Assembly: GCF_021440085.1 (NCBI RefSeq)
Contig: NZ_JAKCPW010000020.1
Coordinates: forward strand, 1-64,000
Direction of reading: 5' to 3'
DNA from: Dyadobacter sp. CY261
GTDB taxonomy: Bacteria; Bacteroidota; Bacteroidia; Cytophagales; Spirosomataceae
DNA length: 64,000 nt
Positions 54,908 to 63,804 of this stretch are shown here, in pieces. The notes beneath the pieces are model-generated. The model searched no databases. It saw only the letters and a list, made by a program, of their open reading frames with translations, and was not told where the DNA came from. The stretch's first letter is position 1. Every line of letters begins with the position of its first letter. A program made the translations under genes and the position numbers.

Positions 54908-54947
54908 GCAAAAAAGGCCCGTGGCAATAACCACGGGCCTTTTTTGC
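54908..54947 (+). terminator. Perfect 17-bp intrinsic terminator of the efflux operon
   Basis: A perfectly paired 17-bp stem (54908-54924 with 54931-54947, core GGCCCGTGG/CCACGGGCC) has a 6-base loop CAATAA and contains A6 on the left and T6 on the right. It lies 18 bases after the RND gene stop. Because of the flanking A and T runs it can also act on minus-strand transcription from the GT90 gene. Confidence 0.93.
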
Positions 54948-55255
54948 CTTCATCCCTTTTCAAAGTAAGCAACCGCCTGTGAACATCTTCCGGGAAATCG
55001 ACGGCAAAGCCTTAATGATGGCAATAAACGAACAGCACGCATTGTCAAGTAATGCACTACTGATTGCTCAACAATACTTGATCATTATTTCTCCCTCAAA
55101 TCCTATCACTTGTCTCAAGGATTGTAAGAAAAATCAGGCGCCCCACTACGGAAATAAATTCTCAGAGCTCTTCCGAATCGCCGGAAAATGATTCTGTAAC
55201 TGATCCTCATATTAACTATGTAAAAACCCCGGGCGGACAGCCGAATACTTACCTT
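54948..55255. other. Intergenic region between convergent genes
   Basis: About 308 bases between the efflux terminator and the 3' end of the GT90 gene. A GTG-started 70-codon frame (54979-55191) crosses it but has no recognisable similarity and no promoter, so I do not call it a gene. Confidence 0.5.
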
Positions 55256-56230
55256 TCAAACACGGATTGTGCTAATTTGCGAAGTGTAATAAAAATACTT
55301 TTCGAGCACCAACAGCGATATCAAATCTTCCTTTTGCTGATTCGAAAACTGCTGCACATAACGGTTTGCATTCTCTGCAATTTGCTGCGTTTCTTTTGGA
55401 TGGGCTATATAATAATCAAGTACTTGCAGCAAATCGGAATAGTCGTCCTGGATCTGAATATAATGGTAATTGGGCACCAGGCTGCCTTCCATGAACCAGG
55501 TTTCATATTTGGGTCTTGCCATCACCGCGACAGAATTAGATGACATAATCCATTTCAGATTTGTCGCTACGTCGTTACCTTCCAGGCTGAGGATAAATTT
55601 GTATTTCAAATGCTCGTAAATCGACATTTTAGGTACGATCCACGCCGGGTTACCGCCCTGCCTATTGACCTGCCCCAGGTTGAGCGCCGGATGACCAAAA
55701 TATCTGTTCATAAACGCGATCCGGTGCGGCTGGGTAACAGCACCGCGGCCAATGAGCATTTCCTTTTTATTCTCAAAGCGGAATGGGTCCTGGATAAAAA
55801 GAAAATGCCTCTTTTTATCCAGGTTTAACAAAACGGCATTCCGCTTATCGCCCGAAACAGGCCTTGATTTCTGGATGGCAGGCGTTTCAGCAACATCTAC
55901 AATATCGCCGAAACGAAACAAGGCCTTCAAATAGTCCGGAAAATAGCGGGTATACTCCATGCTATCGAAAATGTAAGCACTAGGTGCCTTAATTTCCCGG
56001 ATCTTACTGAGCATAATAGCCGAAGGATCAGGCTTTGTAACTGTCTCCAGACTATTGTAGTAATTTACCCGCTCCCATATTTGCTCCCCGGAAAACTTAC
56101 TCAACGCCGCCAGACGGTTTTCAAATTGCCTGGCCAGCACTGCATCCGGCACCATCTGCCTCAATGCATTTTTGATATAGTAGAGAGTTTTGTTACGCTG
56201 AACTTCGATCAGAAAAGCGGATAGATTCAT
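55256..56230 (-). CDS. GT90-family (CAP10/LPS-modifying) glycosyltransferase
   Basis: From ATG 56230 the protein has 324 residues; a TTG six codons upstream is also in frame. The C-terminal half carries the GT90 signature KYKFILSLEGNDVATNLKWIMSSNSVAVM and the downstream WFMEGSLVPNYHYIQIQDDYSDLLQVLDYY. The family includes bacterial lipopolysaccharide glucosyl- or xylosyltransferases. No signal peptide is seen, so it is cytoplasmic. It stands alone, so lipopolysaccharide core decoration is an inference from the family. Confidence 0.87.
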   Translation of the reverse strand: MNLSAFLIEVQRNKTLYYIKNALRQMVPDAVLARQFENRLAALSKFSGEQIWERVNYYNSLETVTKPDPSAIMLSKIREIKAPSAYIFDSMEYTRYFPDYLKALFRFGDIVDVAETPAIQKSRPVSGDKRNAVLLNLDKKRHFLFIQDPFRFENKKEMLIGRGAVTQPHRIAFMNRYFGHPALNLGQVNRQGGNPAWIVPKMSIYEHLKYKFILSLEGNDVATNLKWIMSSNSVAVMARPKYETWFMEGSLVPNYHYIQIQDDYSDLLQVLDYYIAHPKETQQIAENANRYVQQFSNQQKEDLISLLVLEKYFYYTSQISTIRV

Positions 56231-56296
56231 ATTTGTCGATGTAGCCAACCGGAAAAAATTTTGGCCTAAAAAACTGGGTTTCTATTAAATTATAAA

Positions 56297-56304
56297 CAAA
56301 TATA
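56297..56304 (-). promoter_or_regulatory. Candidate -7 box of the GT90 gene
   Basis: TATATTTG on the minus strand (56304-56297) matches TANNTTTG exactly, 66 bases before the ATG. No TTG lies 19-21 bases upstream. Confidence 0.45.
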
Positions 56305-56436
56305 GCGGAAAACTACATGCATTGAATTTGGTAATTACTGGTTACATCGTAACGGTCCATAGTCTTTTGGGCAGTTTGTAGAAGCTGCGATGGCCCGCTT
56401 TTTTATATTTTGGTAGCGAACTTATTATAACAACTT

Positions 56437-57339
56437 ATGTACGTTAAACAGGTCTTTTCGATCTGGCGGCTTCTCAAGGGGATATGGGTGGGTGTAGTAG
56501 CGGTAACGGCCTACGCAACCCTGGTTTTCTACCTTTTTAGCTATCAGAACTGGCATTTTCTCTCCTTTCCTATCTCCATTACTACCATTCTCGGAACAGC
56601 ACTCTCTTTATTGCTGGGTTTCAGGACCAATTCGGCCTACGACCGCTGGTGGGAGGCGCGCAAATGCTGGGGAGAGATTGTCAACGACAGCCGTACGCTT
56701 GTGCGGCAGTCAATCGCATTCATTGAGGCGGAAAAAGCAGAAAAAGAGCTGCTGGTTTCCAATATCGCCCATTTGCAGATCGCCTGGTGCTTTTCCCTGG
56801 CCAATTCACTTCGACGGACACAGGTGCTCGTTTACGCCGATTTGTACCTTACCACCGAGGAACACCGATACATTAGCACCCAGGACAATATCCCCAATGC
56901 TATCCTGAACCTGATTCAGTTCAAAATGGCAGAACTGCATGATTCCGGTAAGATGAAAACGCTTCTTTACCAAAATATCGACGATACCCTGCGGCGGCTC
57001 TGCGATGCAATGGGGAAATGCGAACGTATCAAGAACACCATCTTTCCAACCCAATACAGCTTTTTTGTTCACCTGGTGATTTTTATTTTCACATTGGTGC
57101 TTCCCATGGGCCTGGTAGAAAGCATCGGCCGCATTGCTATCCCGATTACATTCACGATTTCTTTCCTTTTCTTTTACGTGGAATGGATCGCCTATATATT
57201 GCAAAATCCTTTTGAAAACGGGCCGAACGACATCCCCATGACCTCCCTGTCACGGAACATCGAAATCAATTTGCTCCAACTGATCGCAGCGGATAAAATC
57301 CCCGAAAAGATATTACCAAAGCACGGAGTGATTATGTAA
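56437..57339 (+). CDS. Bestrophin-family ion channel
   Basis: A 300-residue membrane protein of the bacterial bestrophin family (formerly UPF0187). The most telling stretch is LLGFRTNSAYDRWWEARKCWGEIVNDSRTLVRQ, with further matches at PMGLVESIGR and NPFENGPNDIPMTSLSRNIEINL near the C-terminus. Bacterial relatives form pentameric cation- or anion-selective channels in the inner membrane. It is a single gene between the GT90 gene (divergent) and the DUF4270 gene (convergent, sharing a terminator). The physiological role is unknown. Confidence 0.93.
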   Translation: MYVKQVFSIWRLLKGIWVGVVAVTAYATLVFYLFSYQNWHFLSFPISITTILGTALSLLLGFRTNSAYDRWWEARKCWGEIVNDSRTLVRQSIAFIEAEKAEKELLVSNIAHLQIAWCFSLANSLRRTQVLVYADLYLTTEEHRYISTQDNIPNAILNLIQFKMAELHDSGKMKTLLYQNIDDTLRRLCDAMGKCERIKNTIFPTQYSFFVHLVIFIFTLVLPMGLVESIGRIAIPITFTISFLFFYVEWIAYILQNPFENGPNDIPMTSLSRNIEINLLQLIAADKIPEKILPKHGVIM

Positions 57340-57341
57340 CT

Positions 57342-57375
57342 AAAAAGGGGCAAGCATCTCTGCCTGCCCCTTTTT
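57342..57375. terminator. Bidirectional intrinsic terminator
   Basis: AAAAAGGGGCA (57342-57352) pairs with TGCCCCTTTTT (57365-57375) around a 12-base loop. A and T runs on both sides allow it to serve the bestrophin gene on the plus strand and the convergent DUF4270 gene on the minus strand. Confidence 0.88.
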
Positions 57376-57392
57376 ACGATATTTTAAAAAGC

Positions 57393-58784
57393 CTATTTCG
57401 GCTTAACCCTCGTGTAATACAGACTGAGCTCTAATCCTTTATCTGAGCTGAATTGGTCTCCTACCACAAGGCGGTCCACACTCATACTGTATTCGGTACC
57501 AGCATCGCGATATGAACCGCTTGAACTGAATTGGCTGCTGCGAATGATAAGTCCCCCAACATCGCCCGTCTCAGAGGTCATAATTTCGGTTGCGTATGAG
57601 CTGATGTCGAATTCGTAGTATTCCTCGTTTTTGATCAGATCTTTTCTGTAAGTGCTGAATACGGGAGTCGTACCACCGAGCATGTACACGGGCAACGGCG
57701 CGCCGTTTCCGTCGGTATAGAACTGATTATTCTTGTCAACCCGGTAAATATACAGCACCCGAGGGACACGCAAAAAGTCAGTGATCGAGGCTCTAACTGG
57801 TTTCACACGCAAAATTGCTTTGTTTATGGCCGTATACGGGGTGCTTTTAAAATACCTGAGGTAAGGCAAATCCACCCGCATCATAATGCCTGTTCCCGCC
57901 TCCATGAAAGCTAAATTGCCCGACTGTGCCGACGGCAACGACAATCTTTTGTTGGCCGGAATTTTAGCTAGCTGCGTTCCCGCCGGGTCCGCCACAATCT
58001 GATTGTATGACGCGGTAATCTTGAATATGGTTGAATCCTTTTTGTACTCGCTCACCGAGGGTGTGTGATAGTGAAGCTGCACGGAGCTACTGTCAATTCC
58101 CCACTTGAAGCCAATTACCGGCCCGTTGTCAGTAGTAGCGGGCATCATCACCAATCCTTTTACGACATTAATCCAGTCGGTATTAGAAGTGAGCTGGTTA
58201 TTTTTGGCCATCTCAAAAACCTGCTTTCCGATCGCATCCGACAATCTAACCTGGAATAACTGTGTAGTGGTCGGTCTGGGAACAATGGTCTTTTTACCGA
58301 TAGGAGTCGGATCGTAAGCAGTCGAGTTATGATTCCAGTAAGAGGTTTTATCCAGAATGTCAGCAAGAAGCTTGTAGACAGTCAGGTTCATCGGCTTGGT
58401 AGTGTCCCCGTAACTATATGAGTTGTCATATCTGAGGGATAAGATCAGTGAATCGTACTCCGCTTCCTGCGCAATACTCACGCCGCTTTCCACGGTAGGC
58501 TGAAAGAAGTTCATCGCCCTGACTTTACCAAAATAGGGATCTTTGTAAGTTCCGAATAGCATCCGCGGCGCGCCTCCCGTCATAATCGAATCAGTCCCGA
58601 TCGTTGAGAGCTGGATCGTAACGGTATCAGTATGCAAAACGGCGAAATCGTCCGCGTCGGGCTGTGAGAGTGATTTGATTTCATCCCCCCATTCACATGC
58701 CGTGAGCGAAAACGCAAATCCAATTATGATCAGAAGCTTGAAGACTATTGATGACTCCCCGAAGGAGTAAGAGTTAAATTTCAT
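57393..58784 (-). CDS. DUF4270 family lipoprotein
   Basis: A 463-residue protein with a lipoprotein-type signal (acceptor Cys at residue 30 in FSLTAC) and the DUF4270 pattern: VTIQLSTIGTDSIMTGG...MLFGTYKDPYFGKVRAMNFFQP near the N-terminus and a C-terminal SVDRLVVGDQFSSDKGLELSLYYTRVKPK. It is expected on the outer membrane or periplasmic face. The family is widespread in Bacteroidota and its function is unknown. A well-formed promoter precedes it and a shared terminator follows it, so it is monocistronic. Confidence 0.88.
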   Translation of the reverse strand: MKFNSYSFGESSIVFKLLIIIGFAFSLTACEWGDEIKSLSQPDADDFAVLHTDTVTIQLSTIGTDSIMTGGAPRMLFGTYKDPYFGKVRAMNFFQPTVESGVSIAQEAEYDSLILSLRYDNSYSYGDTTKPMNLTVYKLLADILDKTSYWNHNSTAYDPTPIGKKTIVPRPTTTQLFQVRLSDAIGKQVFEMAKNNQLTSNTDWINVVKGLVMMPATTDNGPVIGFKWGIDSSSVQLHYHTPSVSEYKKDSTIFKITASYNQIVADPAGTQLAKIPANKRLSLPSAQSGNLAFMEAGTGIMMRVDLPYLRYFKSTPYTAINKAILRVKPVRASITDFLRVPRVLYIYRVDKNNQFYTDGNGAPLPVYMLGGTTPVFSTYRKDLIKNEEYYEFDISSYATEIMTSETGDVGGLIIRSSQFSSSGSYRDAGTEYSMSVDRLVVGDQFSSDKGLELSLYYTRVKPK

Positions 58785-59266
58785 TTAGAGCAAGAACAGT
58801 AAAAAGTGCAAAAATATCAGTTGCAAACTTAATTACAACACGATTCTACGATTTCGGACAAATAAGAAACTAAAATCTCCCCTGCAACAAAAAACGGAAT
58901 GCAAACGTACAGAGTTTAAATTGGCTTTCCATCAGTTACGCCACATGCATCCGAATAGTGGCAAACCAGGTAAGAAACGTAAAAGTGTAGGGAGTATTTT
59001 CAACCATTTGTGGTTGGAATGCATCCTGGAATTGATGGCGGCACTCGCCGCGCAACATTGTAACCCGATACACGTTGAGAGTAACTGGCGGAATAAAGTT
59101 TTGGACAAAAAATTTCTGATTATTTTACTTAGCAGTATCAAGATGTTATGTTTGCAAAAAATTTAAGTTGCGGGTGAACCTGTCACATCAGATACAGGTG
59201 GACAATCCGGCAAGCGCTCATAATTCTCATTATTTAATTTGTAACAATTCGTCAAACTATAATTTC
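58785..59266. other. Divergent intergenic region, DUF4270 and Kelch genes
   Basis: About 480 bases. The left part holds the DUF4270 promoter. A TATGTTTG sequence at 59147-59154 fits the -7 consensus for the Kelch gene, but without a TTG element. An 81-codon frame at 58921-59166 looks like chance: no similarity, and it runs over the promoter region. Confidence 0.5.
58809..58838 (-). promoter_or_regulatory. Predicted promoter of the DUF4270 gene
   Basis: On the minus strand TTG (58838-58836) is followed after 19 bases by TATTTTTG (58816-58809), matching the Bacteroidota consensus. It gives a leader of about 20 bases before the start codon at 58784. Confidence 0.68.
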
Positions 59267-60307
59267 ATGTTTAATACCTTAAAAAAGACCTCGTTAGCCC
59301 TTCTTATCGCATCTACCTCGTTGGTTCAAATGAGCTGTGGCGACAAAGATGAAGATGAAAAACTCGGAAACTGGTTCAGAAAAGATCTACCAAGCTTCGG
59401 AGGATCGATACGGACCAACGCAGTGAGTTTTGTGATTGGTAGCGTAGGTTACATTGGTACAGGTTATACAAACGAAACTGTTGCCCGGGTAAAAGATTTT
59501 TGGGCTTACAACGCCGAAAGACAAACCTGGTCGCAAGTACAACCATTCCCGGGAACAGGCCGTAACAATGCGACTGCCTTCGTTTTGAAAGGCAAAGCCT
59601 ACGTGGGCGGTGGTTACGATGGCGTGCTTACGGTCGATAATGGCTATAAAAAAGATTTTTACGAATACGATCCCGCTACTAACAAATGGGATGCTGTTGC
59701 CGATTTTGGTGGCGGGACCCGCCAGTTTGCAACTTCTTTTGTTGTCAATGACAGAGCCTATGTAGGTCTTGGCTTTAACGGCAGCAACTACTACCAGGAT
59801 TTCTACGAATACAACCCGACCACTGACAAGTGGACCGAAATGGCCACTTTCAAGGGAGGTAAAAGGACTGGCTCTATTGCGTTCACCATTGGCGACAAAG
59901 CTTATGTAGGCTTCGGTAAAAGCAACACCGGAACCTCATTTAAAGATATATATAGCTTCGATCCGGCCGGTAACGGCGGCGCTGGCAACTGGACCCGTGT
60001 TGATTTTGCTGATAATTTTGACGAGGATAATTTCCCTGCACGTGCTTACGGACTTGCGTTCGTGATCGATGGTAAATCTTACATCGTTGGCGGAGAAGGA
60101 AGATCGGATGTCTGGGAATACGATCCAGGTGCAAACAGCTGGACAGAAAGGGCTCCATTCCCTACCCAGAGAGGTTTTGCAGGTGGCTTTGTAGTAGGTA
60201 AGATCGGTTACCTGGGAACAGGTAGCTCACTGGGAAGCGGCGGCGGTACCGACGACTTCTGGGGCTTTGATCCTACACAAGCAATTAACGACGACGACGA
60301 TCTGTGA
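59267..60307 (+). CDS. Kelch-repeat lipoprotein
   Basis: From ATG 59267 the protein has 346 residues. It has a lipoprotein signal with Cys at residue 24 (QMSC) and an acidic linker (GDKDEDEK). Then come six Kelch motifs, each with a GxGY or GGGY turn and an F-x-x-YDP.T..W end (for example YVGGGYDG...FYEYDPATNKW and YVGLGFNG...FYEYNPTTDKW), enough for a six-bladed propeller. It ends in an acidic DDDDL. It overlaps the DUF4907 gene (GTGA), so both products are likely used together at the cell envelope. An upstream TTG extension lacks a signal and is rejected. Confidence 0.9.
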   Translation: MFNTLKKTSLALLIASTSLVQMSCGDKDEDEKLGNWFRKDLPSFGGSIRTNAVSFVIGSVGYIGTGYTNETVARVKDFWAYNAERQTWSQVQPFPGTGRNNATAFVLKGKAYVGGGYDGVLTVDNGYKKDFYEYDPATNKWDAVADFGGGTRQFATSFVVNDRAYVGLGFNGSNYYQDFYEYNPTTDKWTEMATFKGGKRTGSIAFTIGDKAYVGFGKSNTGTSFKDIYSFDPAGNGGAGNWTRVDFADNFDEDNFPARAYGLAFVIDGKSYIVGGEGRSDVWEYDPGANSWTERAPFPTQRGFAGGFVVGKIGYLGTGSSLGSGGGTDDFWGFDPTQAINDDDDL

Positions 60308-60651
60308 TCCGCAAATACAGCAGAATCCTGATCATCGTAGTACTGGCCTTCGCAGCCGCGATTTACTTTCTGTTCTTCAAGGGGCAGAATGGAAATCCGG
60401 GCGGCGAAGGCCTTTCCCGTTTCAAAGTAGAAACAATCAGGGTCGAAAATGGCTGGGGATACCTGATCCGCCAGGATACTGTTCCGGTGATCGAGCAGAA
60501 GGTGATACCTGGTCTACCGGGCACAAACGGGTTTGCCACAGAACAGCAAGCAGCAAAAACCGGCGGGCTCGTCAAGGAAAAGCTGGATCGAGGCATATTT
60601 CCGCCTACGGTCTCCATCCATGAGCTCGATAGCCTTGGTATCAAATATTAA
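60304..60651 (+). CDS. DUF4907 family protein
   Basis: A 115-residue protein with one N-terminal membrane segment (about residues 7-26) and a periplasmic domain with ETIRVENGWGYLIRQDTVPVIEQKVIPGLPGTNGFATEQQAAKTGGLVKEKL, the DUF4907 signature. It starts at a GTG that overlaps the Kelch gene stop by 4 bases, so translational coupling is likely. DUF4907 genes commonly follow Kelch lipoprotein genes in this phylum; their role is unknown. Confidence 0.87.
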   Translation: MIRKYSRILIIVVLAFAAAIYFLFFKGQNGNPGGEGLSRFKVETIRVENGWGYLIRQDTVPVIEQKVIPGLPGTNGFATEQQAAKTGGLVKEKLDRGIFPPTVSIHELDSLGIKY

Positions 60652-60673
60652 AAAATAAGGCTCGCTTGGAGCC

Positions 60674-61756
60674 CTATTTTACTACATAAGTACCCATGAT
60701 CGGATAATGGTCGGAGAACTTCACTTTTGAGAAGGTCTTGAAGTGCGAAAGGTCCAGGCGTGCAGCATTGAAAAATTGGTGATCAATGCGTATAAAGTAA
60801 GGCAGGTGGTTGAAAGTAAATCCAAAGCCGGAGCCTTTCTTTTCAAAGCTGTTCGCGAGCGATTTTCTAAGCGTCCCGTAAATGTAGCTGTACGGGACCT
60901 CATTGAAATCACCGCAAACAATCACGGGGTACGGAGACTGATCCACCCATCGCTTCAACCGCTCAAATTCCCCGGATCTTTTTGAAAAACCATTCTTCAT
61001 TTTCCTAAACGTGACCCGCCCTTCACTTTCGATGCCGTCCATCTGTTTTTGACTTACCAGCTTGCTCAGACCCAGTGTCATCGAATATAAATGCAGTCCA
61101 ATAACACGTACTGTGTCTTTTCCAATCCTGACATCTGCCTGGATCATGCCGTTTTGAGCTTCAAATATCGTGTCACGGGAGGCCACGATCGGAAACTTCG
61201 ACAGAATCACCAATCCTCTATAATCGTATCTGGGCTTGCTGAAATTAAAAGACCTCGCATATCTATAGCCCTTCTGCCGAAAGAAATCGCCTGAATTTGA
61301 CTTGATTCCATCGCGGTCATAATATTCAGGCATACACAACACGTCAGCTCCACTATTGATGATCCAGGTTTTCATAGCCCGAACCTCTTGCTGAGCCACG
61401 GTTTTAGTAGCCATAGGGCTCGGCTGAAATGCGTGTACATTGTAACTCATGACCGAAAATTCCCCTTTTTCCATCTTAGGCGGCCCTTCACCGGAGCCCT
61501 TGAACCCGTAGGTCCGCGAGAGAAACAAGCCTGCCATCAGAAACATCATAAAAGGCAGGATGGCCTTTTTCCTTCCCAGCAGAAACCAGACCGGCACCGA
61601 TATCAAATGGATGACCACCACCACCGGGAAAGACATCATCATAAACCCTGCCAGCCAGCCATCAAAGGGGACGAAAAGAATCAGCGCGTAAACCAGCAGG
61701 GTATAGCATACAAAGCATTGATATAAAAACCACAGAAACTTGTTAATCCCCTTCAT
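60674..61756 (-). CDS. Endonuclease/exonuclease/phosphatase-family membrane protein
   Basis: From ATG 61756 the protein has 360 residues; the frame extends to 61822 but the added residues are not hydrophobic or conserved and would overlap the rimP promoter region. Residues 1-90 contain three hydrophobic segments. The catalytic domain shows FSVMSYNVHAF, a CMPEYY segment with its acidic residue, VICGDFNEVP and the C-terminal SDHYPIMGTY, which is the metal-dependent phosphoesterase set. Substrates in this fold range from nucleic acids to phospholipids. A membrane-anchored, outward-facing enzyme is inferred. Confidence 0.88.
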   Translation of the reverse strand: MKGINKFLWFLYQCFVCYTLLVYALILFVPFDGWLAGFMMMSFPVVVVIHLISVPVWFLLGRKKAILPFMMFLMAGLFLSRTYGFKGSGEGPPKMEKGEFSVMSYNVHAFQPSPMATKTVAQQEVRAMKTWIINSGADVLCMPEYYDRDGIKSNSGDFFRQKGYRYARSFNFSKPRYDYRGLVILSKFPIVASRDTIFEAQNGMIQADVRIGKDTVRVIGLHLYSMTLGLSKLVSQKQMDGIESEGRVTFRKMKNGFSKRSGEFERLKRWVDQSPYPVIVCGDFNEVPYSYIYGTLRKSLANSFEKKGSGFGFTFNHLPYFIRIDHQFFNAARLDLSHFKTFSKVKFSDHYPIMGTYVVK

Positions 61757-61823
61757 TGATTCAGAATAGCATTTTTTTGTAAAAATAGGTGATCGGCATC
61801 GATTAGGAAGACTTCCTTCCATG

Positions 61824-61855
61824 TTTGTAGAAATGATATAAAAGTTTTATATTTG
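61824..61855 (+). promoter_or_regulatory. Promoter of the rimP-nusA-infB operon
   Basis: TTTG (61824-61827), 20 bases, then TATATTTG (61848-61855) is a textbook Bacteroidota promoter, TTTG-N19-21-TANNTTTG. Transcription should start near 61862. It drives the plus strand, divergent from the phosphoesterase-family gene. Confidence 0.82.
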
Positions 61856-61884
61856 CATACAATTCTATTTTGATCGATTGATTG

Positions 61885-61910
61885 AGGGGTTCTGAACCCC
61901 TTTTTTATTT
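61885..61910 (+). terminator. Intrinsic terminator inside the rimP leader (possible attenuator)
   Basis: AGGGGTT (61885-61891) pairs with AACCCCT (61895-61901) around a CTG loop and is followed by an uninterrupted T-run, then ATTT. It lies about 25 bases after the expected start of transcription and 14-40 bases before the rimP ATG at 61924. The gene to the left is on the other strand, so this structure cannot be that gene's terminator; it must act on the operon's own leader. Confidence 0.75.
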
Positions 61911-61923
61911 GTATAGCTCATAC

Positions 61924-62406
61924 ATGACCGTAAAGGAAAATTTAGAAGTTTTATTGGCCCCGCTTTTGGAAGATGGTGATTGTTTTCTGGTGGACATAGC
62001 GATTAAACCTTCCAAAGCAAGCCAAAAAGTAACCATTCTCGTCGACAGCGACGAAGGCATTACCATCCAGCAGTGCACCTCGATTAGTCGCAGGCTCGCC
62101 AAGCAGCTCGAAGATCTCGAAGTTTTTACCGAGGCTTATACATTGGAAGTCTCCTCGCCCGGTCTGGATCAGCCATTGTCGCTACCACGCCAGTATCGGA
62201 AGAACTTGGGCAGAAATCTTAAAATCACACTAAAAAACGGAGAAGTGCTACAAGGCCAACTGACGGAGGCAGGTGAAGAAAATATCACTATCCAGCTTCC
62301 GGCCCCAAAGAAAAAAACGAAAACACCGGTAGACGAGGCATCGCTTATACGGCAGATCAACCTGGAAGATATTGCGAAATCGTTGATCGAAATCTCTTTT
62401 AAATAG
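61924..62406 (+). CDS. rimP: Ribosome maturation factor RimP
   Basis: From ATG 61924 the protein has 160 residues. It shows the RimP N-terminal domain (VDIAIKPSKASQKVTILVDSDEGITIQQCTSISRRLAKQLED) with EVSSPGLDQPL, the most conserved segment, followed by the C-terminal SH3-like domain (GRNLKITLKNGEVLQGQLTEAGEENITIQL). It helps assembly of the 30S subunit. A TTG at 61882 is rejected because it lies in the leader terminator. It is followed by nusA and infB as in many bacteria. Confidence 0.95.
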   Translation: MTVKENLEVLLAPLLEDGDCFLVDIAIKPSKASQKVTILVDSDEGITIQQCTSISRRLAKQLEDLEVFTEAYTLEVSSPGLDQPLSLPRQYRKNLGRNLKITLKNGEVLQGQLTEAGEENITIQLPAPKKKTKTPVDEASLIRQINLEDIAKSLIEISFK

Positions 62407-62494
62407 CTTTGCAATGCCGGATTCGCATTTTCGGGTTGTGATCAATTATATAATATGTCTAACTTAGTATCAGCAAATATTCTTTAACATAGCA

Positions 62495-63736
62495 ATGGAT
62501 AGCGGAATATTAATTGAGTCATTCGCGGAGTTCGCAAGCTCCAAGAACATTGATCGTCCTACGATGATTGGTGTTTTGGAAGAAGTATTTCGTACAATGA
62601 TTCGCAAGAAATATGGCACCGACGATAATTTTGACGTGATCATTAACCCGGAAAGCGGTGACCTTGAGATGTGGCGTACACGTGAAATCGTCGACGACAA
62701 CTCCGAGGATATCTGGGAATACAATAAAATACCACTAGCAGAGGCCCGCAAAATCCAGAGCGATTTCGAGGTAGGTGAAGAAGTAGCAGAGGAAGTAAAA
62801 CTCGTAGAATTTGGTCGCCGTCTTGTACAAACTGCCCGCCAAACCCTGATCCAGAAGATCAAGGATATGGAAAAAGAGATCATGTATGAAAAATACAAGG
62901 ATCAGGTAGGTGAAATGATCACCGGGGAAGTTTATCAAACACTGCGCCACGAAGTCATTATCGTTGATTCTGAGGGTAATGAGCTCTCGCTGCCACGGAC
63001 GGAACAAATATCGAAAGACCGCTTCCGCAAGGGAGAATCGGTAAAATCGGTGATCCATAAAGTGGAAATGAACAACGGATCACCCAAGATCACGCTTTCC
63101 AGAACGTCTCCTATCTTCCTGGAACGACTATTTGAAGTGGAGATTCCGGAAATCTATGATGGAATTATTTCTGTCCGCAGAGTTGTTCGTGAACCAGGGG
63201 AACGTGCGAAAGTTGCGGTTGAATCATATGACGACAGGATCGATCCGGTGGGTGCGTGCGTAGGTATGAAGGGCTCACGGATCCATTCAATTGTCCGTGA
63301 ATTGGGTAACGAGAATATCGACGTTATCAATTACACCGACAACCTCGAACTGTTGATCAGCCGTGCATTGAGTCCTGCGAAAGTAAGCTCCATGCAAATC
63401 GACCGGGACGCAAAGCGCGTATCGGTGTTTCTCAAACCCGACCAGGTTTCATTAGCCATCGGTAAAGGCGGGCAGAATATCAAGCTTGCCGGCAAGCTGG
63501 TTGGAATGGAAATTGATGTATTCCGCGATATCGAAGAACAAAACGATGAAGATGTCGATCTGACGGAATTCTCGGATGAAATCGACGAGTGGATCATTGA
63601 TGAGCTCCATAAGATTGGACTCGATACTGCCAAAAGCGTATTGGCCCTCAATAAGGAAGAACTTGTGAGAAGGACCGATCTGGAAGAAGCAACAGTTGAA
63701 GAAGTTCTCGATATCCTTCGAAAAGAATTTGAATAA
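62495..63736 (+). CDS. nusA: Transcription termination/antitermination factor NusA
   Basis: A 413-residue NusA: N-terminal RNA-polymerase-binding domain (residues 1-130), S1 domain (about residues 135-200, GEMITGEVYQTLRHEVIIVDSEGNELSLPRTEQ), then two KH domains with GACVGMKGSRIHSIVRELGNENIDVI and VSLAIGKGGQNIKLAGKLVG. A short C-terminal extension replaces the two acidic repeats of E. coli NusA but retains one helical repeat-like stretch. It acts with RNA polymerase at pauses and terminators, which makes the intrinsic terminator in this operon's leader relevant. Confidence 0.96.
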   Translation: MDSGILIESFAEFASSKNIDRPTMIGVLEEVFRTMIRKKYGTDDNFDVIINPESGDLEMWRTREIVDDNSEDIWEYNKIPLAEARKIQSDFEVGEEVAEEVKLVEFGRRLVQTARQTLIQKIKDMEKEIMYEKYKDQVGEMITGEVYQTLRHEVIIVDSEGNELSLPRTEQISKDRFRKGESVKSVIHKVEMNNGSPKITLSRTSPIFLERLFEVEIPEIYDGIISVRRVVREPGERAKVAVESYDDRIDPVGACVGMKGSRIHSIVRELGNENIDVINYTDNLELLISRALSPAKVSSMQIDRDAKRVSVFLKPDQVSLAIGKGGQNIKLAGKLVGMEIDVFRDIEEQNDEDVDLTEFSDEIDEWIIDELHKIGLDTAKSVLALNKEELVRRTDLEEATVEEVLDILRKEFE

Positions 63737-63745
63737 TATTAATCC

Positions 63746-63768
63746 GTGGAGCTGCCAAGCGGCTCCAC
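63746..63768 (+). promoter_or_regulatory. Intercistronic stem-loop between nusA and infB
   Basis: GTGGAGC (63746-63752) pairs with GCTCCAC (63762-63768) around a 9-base loop 10 bases after the nusA stop. No T-run follows. It may be a processing or stabilising element between the two genes. Confidence 0.5.
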
Positions 63769-63804
63769 AACCAATGCAAAACCTTATTCTACTAAATTGC
63801 TAAT

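Noticed and set aside
54979..55191. 70-codon GTG-started frame after the efflux terminator
   Set aside because: No recognisable domain, no promoter, and it lies between a terminator and a convergent gene.
58921..59166. 81-codon frame before the Kelch gene
   Set aside because: It overlaps the presumed promoter region of the Kelch gene and shows no conserved feature.
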